The position numbers were made by a program, and so were the translations under genes. Shown here piece after piece: positions 8,136 through 13,931 of a stretch of 14,479 nt of DNA. The notes under the pieces were generated by a model. The model made no database searches. It was not told the origin of the DNA and saw only the letters and a program-made list of their open reading frames with translations. The number at the start of each line of letters is the position of its first letter. The stretch's first letter is position 1. This stretch comes from Spirochaetaceae bacterium (GTDB lineage: Bacteria > Spirochaetota > Spirochaetia > Treponematales > Breznakiellaceae), in NCBI GenBank assembly GCA_031257075.1, contig JAIRPM010000071.1, positions 1 to 14,479 on the forward strand, written 5' to 3'.

Positions 8136-8861
8136 ATGTTTGAAAAAAAGCAAAAATTTTCGTACACCGAACAGCGTACTGAAAATATTAAAAAATTGAT
8201 AGTTCTTTTGGGAATAAGCGTTTTTTTTCTTGTGCATCTTGTTCTTACAACGTTTATTATCACAACCCGCGAAATACGCAACACCGCGATGATGCCCGGC
8301 ATAGCGCCCGGCGAGCGGGTTGTTTTCCTGTCATTCGGCATAAGGGAATTGTTTCCCAATTTCCCGCTGACAAAACATCTGCCGGTGCGGCGCGGTGATG
8401 TTGTGCTTGTCAATATAAAAGGAAAAACAAAACACAATATACTGGTGTTTTTCGCCGATAAATTGTGCCGGTTTGCGACTCTGGGGCGCTTTAGTTTTAT
8501 AAAAAAAGATGAACGCCTTTTTCTTAAACGTGTAATAGCGCTTCCAGGCGATGAAGTATCTATGACCAATTTTGTTATGCGGGTAAAACCGGCGGATGAT
8601 ATGTACACCTATACCGAATTTGAATTATCAAAAGATTTGTACACTCCGAATATTCCCGAAGTTCCAGCGCTTTGGGACAAAGCGGTGCCGTTTTCCGGCA
8701 CTATGGACACTATTGTACTAGGGCAAGATGCCTATTACGTCATATCGGATGACAGGACAAACACTAATGATTCGCGTACATGGGGGCAGATTCAGGCAAA
8801 AACAATAGCCGCGAAAGCCTTATTCCGCTATTGGCCTGTAACAAAATTCGGGAGAATATAA
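8136..8861 (+). CDS. Signal peptidase I-like protein lacking the catalytic serine (probable pseudoenzyme)
   Basis: The protein has 241 residues: a basic N-terminus, one transmembrane helix (about 21-43, LIVLLGISVFFLVHLVL), then a signal-peptidase fold. Box B reads NTAMMPGIAPGERVVF, which lines up without gaps with the family pattern SMxPTLxxGDrv. The nucleophile position is therefore Ala51 (codon GCG) instead of Ser, and the Thr of 'PT' is Gly55. Box D is well kept (FLKRVIALPGDEV, Lys131). Box E is altered from GDNRDNSxDSRxWG to SDDRTNTNDSRTWG. The fold appears preserved while the serine-lysine dyad is broken. The reading frame is intact and spacing to both neighbours is three bases, so it does not look like a decaying pseudogene. 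AGGTGA just before the ATG serves as ribosome binding site and overlaps the lepB stop codon. Possible roles, all inferred, are a non-catalytic partner of the upstream enzyme or a signal-peptide binder. Proteolysis using the adjacent Thr50 is a less likely alternative. Confidence 0.85.
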   Translation: MFEKKQKFSYTEQRTENIKKLIVLLGISVFFLVHLVLTTFIITTREIRNTAMMPGIAPGERVVFLSFGIRELFPNFPLTKHLPVRRGDVVLVNIKGKTKHNILVFFADKLCRFATLGRFSFIKKDERLFLKRVIALPGDEVSMTNFVMRVKPADDMYTYTEFELSKDLYTPNIPEVPALWDKAVPFSGTMDTIVLGQDAYYVISDDRTNTNDSRTWGQIQAKTIAAKALFRYWPVTKFGRI

Positions 8862-8864
8862 ATA

Positions 8865-10358
8865 ATGTCAAAAATTTGCTTGTGTTTATGCGAAAAAACA
8901 TTAGAAGAAAATTTGCGCGTTTTGGAACAGCACCGCGCTTATATTGATTTAGTTGAATTGCGCGTCGATAAACTTCTTCCCAACGAACGTTTTTTAATAC
9001 GCCGCTTCCCCGCGCTTGCCGGTATGCCGGTTGTTCTGACCATACGCAGGCAATCCGACGGCGGCTCGTACAATGGCACCGAAAGCGGGCGCTTAACGCT
9101 TATCGGCAACGCGCTTGCCTACGCGGAAGCCGACCGCCGCATGAATTTCGCCTATTTTGATATAGAAGAAGATGTCGATGTCCCCAGTCTTGAAGAAGCG
9201 GCGCGCGCTTTCGGCACACGGGTAATCCGTTCTCTGCATCTTTCCAGCCCTCCTGAATCCGCCGCCGCTATCACGGCGCGGGTCAAAGCGCTTGTTCATT
9301 TTGGCGATGAAATTGTTAAATATGCCGCCCCGGTGAACACGCTGGATGATGTTATCATGATATACGCCGCCGCGCGGGAATTGAACGGCCTTGACAAAAT
9401 ACTTATCGCTATGGGCAGCGCGGGAGTGAGTACGCGGATTCTCACATCAAAAATAGGCTCAATGTGGACCTATGCTTACGCACCGGAAACAGGTGCCGGT
9501 ATCCCCCCCGCCCCCGGCCAACTCGACCCCAGAACACTTTGCGATACATACCGTTTCCGCAAAATAAAGCCTGATTCAGCCGTGTACGGTATCTTGGGCT
9601 ACCCTTTGAAAGTTACCGCCAGCCCTCTCCTCTTTAATACTGTTTTTACCCGTGAAAAAATGAACGCAATATATGTCCCCTTCCCTTCTGAATCTGATGA
9701 ATCTTTTATTCGGCTTGCGCAAATGCTTGATGTGCGCGGCGCTTCGGTAACAGTACCGCACAAACAAAATATATTAAAATATTTAACAAGCCAAAGCGCC
9801 GATGTACAGAATTTAGGAGCATGCAACACAATAGTACGTACGGAAGAAGGCTGGGCCGGTTACAATACCGACACGCTCGGTTTTTCCGGTTCGCTGCTCA
9901 ATTTTATAGGCAAAAAAAGTTTTCGCGGAATGAAAATCACTATCATTGGCGCGGGAGGCGCGGCGCGGGCTGCGTTGTATCAAATTTGGAGACTAGGCGG
10001 TAAAGCCTTTATCATAAACCGAAGCCGGGGCAGAGCGGAAGAACTCGCCGACAAATACGGTTTTGCCGCGGGCAGCCTCAACGAAATTCCATTGAATAAA
10101 ATACGAAATTATTCGGATATAATTATCAACACGACATCTGTCGGTATGGGCGCAGGCTGCAAAGACGACCCTCTGCCGGCGTATAAATTCCGCGGCACTG
10201 AAATCGTTATGGATTTGGTGTACGTCCCGACGCAATCCGCTTTTCTTGCCCGCGCCGCCGCCGCCGGCTGCCCTACGTTGAATGGCTACGATATGCTTTT
10301 GCGCCAAGCAAAATTGCAGTATAACCTTTTTTTCAACAGCGATTACCCGGAAATATAA
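8865..10358 (+). CDS. aroDE: Bifunctional 3-dehydroquinate dehydratase (type I) / shikimate dehydrogenase
   Basis: The protein has 497 residues and carries two consecutive steps of the shikimate pathway, 3-dehydroquinate to 3-dehydroshikimate to shikimate (NADPH), in the cytoplasm. Residues 1-~232 are a type I dehydroquinase with EL(R)VD near residue 31, catalytic His125 (RSLHLSS), Schiff-base Lys152 (EIVKYAAPV) and the substrate-binding Arg191 (SAGVSTR). Residues ~238-497 are AroE: YGILGYPLKVTASPLLFN for substrate binding, catalytic Lys300 (SVTVPHK), GYNTD with Asp336, the NADP-binding GAGGAARA (362-369) with NRSRGRAEEL, and the C-terminal NGYDMLLRQAKLQY. All expected catalytic residues are present. 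GGGAG upstream of the ATG can be the ribosome binding site. It is the last gene of the signal peptidase operon, three bases after the pseudo-peptidase, and there is no functional reason in the sequence for that company. The same domain order is known from plants and some bacteria, including chlamydiae. Confidence 0.96.
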   Translation: MSKICLCLCEKTLEENLRVLEQHRAYIDLVELRVDKLLPNERFLIRRFPALAGMPVVLTIRRQSDGGSYNGTESGRLTLIGNALAYAEADRRMNFAYFDIEEDVDVPSLEEAARAFGTRVIRSLHLSSPPESAAAITARVKALVHFGDEIVKYAAPVNTLDDVIMIYAAARELNGLDKILIAMGSAGVSTRILTSKIGSMWTYAYAPETGAGIPPAPGQLDPRTLCDTYRFRKIKPDSAVYGILGYPLKVTASPLLFNTVFTREKMNAIYVPFPSESDESFIRLAQMLDVRGASVTVPHKQNILKYLTSQSADVQNLGACNTIVRTEEGWAGYNTDTLGFSGSLLNFIGKKSFRGMKITIIGAGGAARAALYQIWRLGGKAFIINRSRGRAEELADKYGFAAGSLNEIPLNKIRNYSDIIINTTSVGMGAGCKDDPLPAYKFRGTEIVMDLVYVPTQSAFLARAAAAGCPTLNGYDMLLRQAKLQYNLFFNSDYPEI

Positions 10359-10359
10359 G

Positions 10360-10373
10360 GCGTGCGCGCACGC
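10360..10373. repeat. 14-base perfect palindrome after aroDE
   Basis: GCGTGCGCGCACGC is fully self-complementary and begins two bases after the aroDE stop codon. As RNA it can fold into a five-base-pair stem with a four-base loop. No T-run follows directly (TATTTTT lies about 17 bases later), so it is at best a weak terminator. It is also just upstream of the modB promoter and could be a regulator site. I do not see a ModE-type consensus. Confidence 0.5.
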
Positions 10374-10377
10374 ATCC

Positions 10378-10407
10378 TTGCGTATGCAGGTATTTTTCCA
10401 ATATAAT
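10378..10407 (+). promoter_or_regulatory. Promoter of modBC, positioned for a leaderless message
   Basis: TTGCGT (10378-10383) and a perfect TATAAT (10402-10407) are separated by 18 bases. The -10 element ends only five bases before the modB ATG, so transcription should start at or next to that ATG. Confidence 0.6.
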
Positions 10408-10412
10408 ACGAT

Positions 10413-11075
10413 ATGGATTTATCACCGGTACTCATTTCGGTAAAAACCGCTTCGGCGGCAATATTCGTGACTTTTTTTTTAGGTTTAGCAGCGGCGAAAT
10501 TCACCGCCGGTATTAAACGGCGCGGCATAAAAATGGCTCTCGACGGCCTTTTCACACTGCCCCTTGTACTGCCGCCCACCGTCGCGGGATTTTTTTTACT
10601 CATTATTTTTGGCATAAACGGGCCGGTTGGCGCGTTTTTCATCCGTTTTTTTGCGGTGAAAATAGTTTTTTCATGGGGAGCAACCGTAATAGCCGCCGTT
10701 ATGCTGTCGTTTCCGCTTATGTACCGTTCGGCGCGGGGCGCATTGGAACAGATAGACCCGGCGCTCGAGCAGGCGGCGCGGACGCTGGGTCTAAGCGAAT
10801 GGGCTATTTTTTGGAAGATAAGTTTACCTACGGCTTTGCCGGGCATAGTAGGCGGCGCGGTGCTTGCCTTCGCTCGGGGGCTTGGGGAATTCGGCGCTAC
10901 ATCTATGATTGCCGGTAATATAGCCGGAAAAACGCGTACACTTCCGCTGGCTATTTATTCCGAAACAGCCGCCGGCGCTTTGGACATGGCGGGGAAGTAT
11001 GTGCTTATCATTGTACTGTTTTCGTTTATTGTTGTCGCTCTGATGAATTATTTTTCTGGATGGAAATCGCGGTGA
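10413..11075 (+). CDS. modB: Molybdate ABC transporter permease
   Basis: The predicted 220-residue integral membrane protein has about five hydrophobic helices. It forms the channel for oxyanion import and pairs with ModC at its cytoplasmic EAA loop, seen at about residues 115-145 (ALEQAARTLGLSEWAIFWK). Signatures typical of ModB are FTLPLVLPPTVAGFFLL (about 47-63) and GEFGATSMIAGNIAGKTRTL (about 157-176). The ATG at 10413 is the only upstream start: an in-frame TAA stands at 10404-10406, inside the -10 box. No Shine-Dalgarno sequence precedes it. It overlaps modC by either 4 or 16 bases, depending on the modC start. No substrate-binding modA gene is adjacent. Tungstate or sulfate permeases are related alternatives, but the motifs favour molybdate. 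Confidence 0.9.
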   Translation: MDLSPVLISVKTASAAIFVTFFLGLAAAKFTAGIKRRGIKMALDGLFTLPLVLPPTVAGFFLLIIFGINGPVGAFFIRFFAVKIVFSWGATVIAAVMLSFPLMYRSARGALEQIDPALEQAARTLGLSEWAIFWKISLPTALPGIVGGAVLAFARGLGEFGATSMIAGNIAGKTRTLPLAIYSETAAGALDMAGKYVLIIVLFSFIVVALMNYFSGWKSR

Positions 11076-12133
11076 GCATAGAAGTCAGCATTACAAAAAA
11101 ATTTCCGGGGAGGGGGGGGGGCAGCGCCTTTACGCTGGACAACCATTTTGAGGCAAAAGGCCATCTCGCGATTCTCGGCGCGTCCGGTTCAGGAAAGAGC
11201 ATGACGCTTAAATGCATTGCGGGTATTGAAACGCCGGATGCGGGCCGCATCGAAGTAAACGGCCGCGTTCTTTTTGATTCGCAGGCAAAGGTAAACCTTA
11301 TGCCACGCATGCGGCAGGCCGGTTATCTTTTTCAGAATTATGCCCTTTTTCCCGCGATGGACACACTCCATAATGTCCTGGCCGCGCTTTCTTCAAAATC
11401 GTACTCAAAAGCCGAAAAAAAGAACCGTGCCCGCGCATGGCTTGCAAAAATGGAACTTTCCGGGTTTGAGCGGCACAAACCGCATGAACTTTCCGGCGGC
11501 CAGCAGCAGCGTCTCGCATTGGCGCGCCTTCTTGCTTCGGAACCGGATTTTATTCTTTTGGATGAACCATTTTCGGCGCTCGACGCAAGCCTCCGCGAAT
11601 TTATGCATTTCCAATTTTTGGAAATCCTTGCCGGATACACTACGGCTGTTTTGGTAACGCATAGCCGCGATGAAGCGTACAAATTATGCCCGGAAATTTT
11701 AGTGATGGATGCGGGAAAGCCCCTTTGTGCGGGAAGCCGCGAAGAAGTGTTCGCAAATCCCGGTACGGTTACGGCGGCGCGGCTTACCGGCTGCAAAAAT
11801 ATTTCTCCGGCGCGCCGGACAGGCGCGCACGAACTGTATGCCGCGGACTGGGAATTGCCTTTGCGTTTACCGCAAATCGTACCGCCCGGCATAACGCATG
11901 TGGGAATTCGCGCCCATGATATCGAAGAAGCAGAGCGAAATTTTTCCGCCGGCCCCAATTATTTGCGCCCCGCTCTGACACGCTATGGGGACGAACTATT
12001 TGAAACCGTATTTCTCTTTACCAATGCCGGCGCGCCGTCATCAAAAGAAATTTGGTGGAAAGTTAAACGGGGGGCGCCGTTTCCCGCGCTCTTTTATTTT
12101 CCCCCTGAAAAACTGCTTTTACTGCGCGAATAA
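11072..12133 (+). CDS. modC: Molybdate ABC transporter ATP-binding protein
   Basis: This is the ATPase that powers ModB. I prefer the GTG at 11072, which overlaps the modB stop as GTGA and has GGATGGA just upstream. The ATG at 11060, with no ribosome binding site, adds four residues. In the 11060 numbering: Walker A GASGSGKS (40-47), Q-loop Gln92 (LFQNYALFP), signature LSGGQQQR (144-151), Walker B FILLDEP with D-loop SALD (164-175), and H-loop His201 (VTHS). The C-terminal ~100 residues (THVGIRAHDI onward) resemble a TOBE/Mop-type regulatory domain, though weakly. The total length fits ModC. Near the start a run of ten Gs encodes part of PGRGGGS between the first beta strand and FTLD, where the family usually has a short loop. 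A one-base slip there would disable the protein. No modA is seen. Translational coupling to modB is likely. Confidence 0.93.
   Translation: MSIEVSITKKFPGRGGGSAFTLDNHFEAKGHLAILGASGSGKSMTLKCIAGIETPDAGRIEVNGRVLFDSQAKVNLMPRMRQAGYLFQNYALFPAMDTLHNVLAALSSKSYSKAEKKNRARAWLAKMELSGFERHKPHELSGGQQQRLALARLLASEPDFILLDEPFSALDASLREFMHFQFLEILAGYTTAVLVTHSRDEAYKLCPEILVMDAGKPLCAGSREEVFANPGTVTAARLTGCKNISPARRTGAHELYAADWELPLRLPQIVPPGITHVGIRAHDIEEAERNFSAGPNYLRPALTRYGDELFETVFLFTNAGAPSSKEIWWKVKRGAPFPALFYFPPEKLLLLRE
11112..11121 (+). repeat. Poly-G tract (G10) in modC
   Basis: Ten uninterrupted Gs, preceded by GGGGA, lie about 40 bases into modC. At the present length the frame is open. Loss or gain of one or two bases would shift it. 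Confidence 0.9.
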
Positions 12134-12159
12134 AAACCCGTGTTCCCGTTTAACACAGG
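12132..12159 (-). terminator. Intrinsic terminator of the DUF554 gene
   Basis: Read on the minus strand, CCTGTGTT pairs with AACACGGG (eight pairs including one G-U) around a seven-base loop and is followed by TTTTTA. It starts directly after the DUF554 stop and ends on the modC stop codon. In the plus direction the stem has a C-A mismatch and no T-run, so it serves mainly the minus-strand gene. Confidence 0.8.
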
Positions 12160-12891
12160 CTAACCGGCAAGTTTCAGCGCCGCCGGTTCTATGAGCGCAA
12201 TGTAGAGGGCGGGAATAAAGACGGCAGGTATCAGATTGGCAACTTTGATTTCTTTTACTTCCAAAAAGTTGAAGCCTATAGCGGCAACAAGGAGGGAGCC
12301 GGCGGCGGACATTTCGCGGACAATTTCCGGCGTGAGTACATTGCGGAGAAAACCGGAAAGCACGGTTATTGCCCCTTGATAGATAAAAACCGATATGGCG
12401 GAAAAGGCAACACCGAGACCGCCCGGCCCCAATGATGCCGAAAAAACTACTGAAATAGAACCGTCCAAAATTGATTTGGCAAAAAGCGTTTCATATCTGC
12501 CTTCAAGGCCGCTCTGCATAGACCCGACTATGGCCATTGCCCCCGAACAAAAGAGTATGCTTGACTGTACAAACCCCCGCGAAAAGGCTCCGCCGGAAAC
12601 AGACATTTCCGCCGCGCCGCCGCTTAAGCACCGTTCCGCCCAGCGGCCGGCCTTGTTAAAAAGAGCGTCTATGTCGATAAGTTCTCCCGCAATGGCACCT
12701 ATCACCATGCTCATAATCAAGAGCAGCATCCGCTCATTGTCAAAAGCGCCTTTTAACCCGACATAGATGATGGAAAGGCCGATAGATTTTTTGAGAATAC
12801 GCTCAAAACGTTCAGGTATTTTTCGCAAACAAAAACGGCCCAACAGCGAACATACAAGAATAACAATAGAATTTACCGCAACACCAAACAC
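12160..12891 (-). CDS. DUF554-family integral membrane protein
   Basis: The predicted 243-residue, highly hydrophobic protein has about six or seven membrane helices (for example IVILVCSLLG, LLLIMSMVIGAIAG and the terminal LIPAVFIPALYIALI). The DUF554 family pattern is clear: an N-terminal GVAVNSIVILVCSLLG, a central FCSGAMAIVGSMQSGL, a SILDGSISVVFSASLGPGGL segment and a final NLIPAVFIPAL. The start is a GTG at 12891 preceded by CAGG at five-base spacing. An in-frame TAG a few codons upstream rules out a longer start. The biochemical function of the family is unknown, although a transport role has been suggested from its topology. It is monocistronic, with a promoter at 12925-12953 and a terminator shared in position with the modC end. 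There is no obvious link to molybdate uptake. Confidence 0.9.
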   Translation of the reverse strand: MFGVAVNSIVILVCSLLGRFCLRKIPERFERILKKSIGLSIIYVGLKGAFDNERMLLLIMSMVIGAIAGELIDIDALFNKAGRWAERCLSGGAAEMSVSGGAFSRGFVQSSILFCSGAMAIVGSMQSGLEGRYETLFAKSILDGSISVVFSASLGPGGLGVAFSAISVFIYQGAITVLSGFLRNVLTPEIVREMSAAGSLLVAAIGFNFLEVKEIKVANLIPAVFIPALYIALIEPAALKLAG

Positions 12892-12924
12892 AGTACCTGC
12901 AAGGCTATACTAAAAAGTAAAAAC

Positions 12925-12953
12925 AGTCTATCATGGCACATACAAGGAAGCAA
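12925..12953 (-). promoter_or_regulatory. Probable promoter of the DUF554 gene
   Basis: On the minus strand TTGCTT (12953-12948) and TAGACT (12930-12925) are separated by 17 bases. The same -35 hexamer precedes the AraC gene in this window. The leader would be about 27 bases and include the CAGG ribosome binding site. Confidence 0.5.
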
Positions 12954-12967
12954 TTGCAAAACTGAAG

Positions 12968-13014
12968 TTTAGGGCAACGCTGATTAGAGTCAATGTAATC
13001 AACGTTGCCTTAGA
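12968..13014. repeat. Long inverted repeat upstream of the PAP2-like gene
   Basis: Two 19-base arms (12968-12986 and 12996-13014) match at 16 positions around a nine-base spacer. The inner 14 bases (GGCAACGCTGATTA) are complementary except for one mismatch. The repeat lies between the divergent DUF554 and PAP2-like genes. It could fold as RNA in the leader of the PAP2-like gene or bind a dimeric regulator. Confidence 0.75.
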
Positions 13015-13022
13015 GGCTTTTT
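13007..13022 (+). terminator. Possible small terminator competing with the long inverted repeat
   Basis: GCCT-TAG-AGGC followed by TTTTT forms a short hairpin whose left arm is also the right arm of the inverted repeat at 12968-13014. The two structures exclude each other, as in an attenuator. The four-base stem is weak, so this is tentative. Confidence 0.25.
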
Positions 13023-13034
13023 GCAGGGTACGTT

Positions 13035-13904
13035 ATGGCAAAGAAAAATATGCTTAAAAGGACAACGGCAGGCTCAGCGCTGCGCATCCTAATCCATCCA
13101 TGTTTTTGGGTGCAGGCTTGCCGCACATTGCGTTCTATCAATACGAATTTTTTTGGCCTGCAAAAAAAAGTATACAAAAAAAAGATGTACATCCCTGTCG
13201 TAAATGTTGAACATCCGCTTGACGCAAAAATACCATTTTCTCCGCGTTATGTCGGTATTTATATGGATTTCAGCCCATGCTGGATTCGCGCCCTTGCTTT
13301 TTTACTGCACAACTTTGGGAATCGCGCAAAACCCTATGTAAAAGAATATTTGAAAGAAGTTGAATCAATGTATCAATTTGCGGCGCGTATCTATTCTCAA
13401 ATAATGTCGACAACAAACCGCCCGCACTATGCCAAATCTTTTTTGTTTAATGTAATATATGCTTTTGACCCGCACTTGATGTGCATTCCCAGCCTCCATG
13501 TAATGATTGTGGTTTTTTTATATACAAAAATGAAATATATTATGGAATGTTTGGGCGAAGACGGCTCGTTTTACGAAGAACTTAACGGCCTTTTCCGCCA
13601 TGCCGTTGCTATTACCGATTCGATTCTTTTTGTAAAACAGCACAGCGTCAACTGTGTGGCAGCAGGAATGTTTGCCATACACAACTTTGCTCCGGCGCTT
13701 TTTACCCGTGCCGAAACCTTCCGCTTTGCCGATGCTCTGCTGCGCAATGCCGGCAATGAAATACCCGAAACCGCCGGAGCCGAAATCCGCGCCTATATCT
13801 ATAACCTCTTTCTCGCCTTTACCGATTCATCCCAAAAATCTTTGGGCTGGGAATATGTTTTGATTGATTTTTTAAAAGAATACCCCTCTTCCCATGCCAA
13901 TTAA
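13035..13904 (+). CDS. Divergent PAP2-superfamily-like protein with altered active site
   Basis: The protein has 289 residues. The ATG at 13035 has AGGG at eight-base spacing. I recognise the order of PAP2 (type 2 phosphatidic acid phosphatase) motifs: NRP (128-130), CIPSLH (150-155, His155) and SILFVKQHSVNCVAAG (196-211, His203). This matches the lipid-phosphatase pattern S-x-x-F-x-K-Q-H-x-x-x-D-V-x-x-G. The Asp that normally supports the nucleophilic His is Cys207 (codon TGT), and the first motif lacks its Lys. The protein is less hydrophobic than ordinary PAP2 enzymes: moderately hydrophobic stretches occur, but no clear set of six helices. It may be a soluble or peripheral relative, inactive, or using a different residue. 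If active, it would dephosphorylate a lipid or other phosphate ester. The last ~75 residues are helical and unrecognised. It is convergent with aroK. The superfamily call is moderate. Confidence 0.6.
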   Translation: MAKKNMLKRTTAGSALRILIHPCFWVQACRTLRSINTNFFGLQKKVYKKKMYIPVVNVEHPLDAKIPFSPRYVGIYMDFSPCWIRALAFLLHNFGNRAKPYVKEYLKEVESMYQFAARIYSQIMSTTNRPHYAKSFLFNVIYAFDPHLMCIPSLHVMIVVFLYTKMKYIMECLGEDGSFYEELNGLFRHAVAITDSILFVKQHSVNCVAAGMFAIHNFAPALFTRAETFRFADALLRNAGNEIPETAGAEIRAYIYNLFLAFTDSSQKSLGWEYVLIDFLKEYPSSHAN

Positions 13905-13914
13905 CTCCGCGGAG
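13905..13914. repeat. Ten-base palindrome between the convergent PAP2-like and aroK genes
   Basis: CTCCGCGGAG follows the PAP2-like stop codon directly. CCCAT (13891-13895) and ATGGG (13920-13924) could close a larger stem around it. There is no T-run on either strand, so I do not call a terminator. Confidence 0.35.
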
Positions 13915-13931
13915 AGCGAATGGGGCACAAG

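Noticed and set aside
7958..8608. Minus-strand open frame (216 codons) opposite the two signal peptidase genes
   Set aside because: It is a basic shadow of conserved plus-strand coding sequence.
9503..9515. C7 and C5 runs within aroDE as a possible slippage site
   Set aside because: The longest run is seven bases and interrupted by G, much shorter than the G10 and G11 tracts. It lies in the linker between two intact domains.
10360..10412. ModE operator before modB
   Set aside because: A GC palindrome and an AT-rich stretch are present, but not the spaced TATATA-type half sites expected of ModE.
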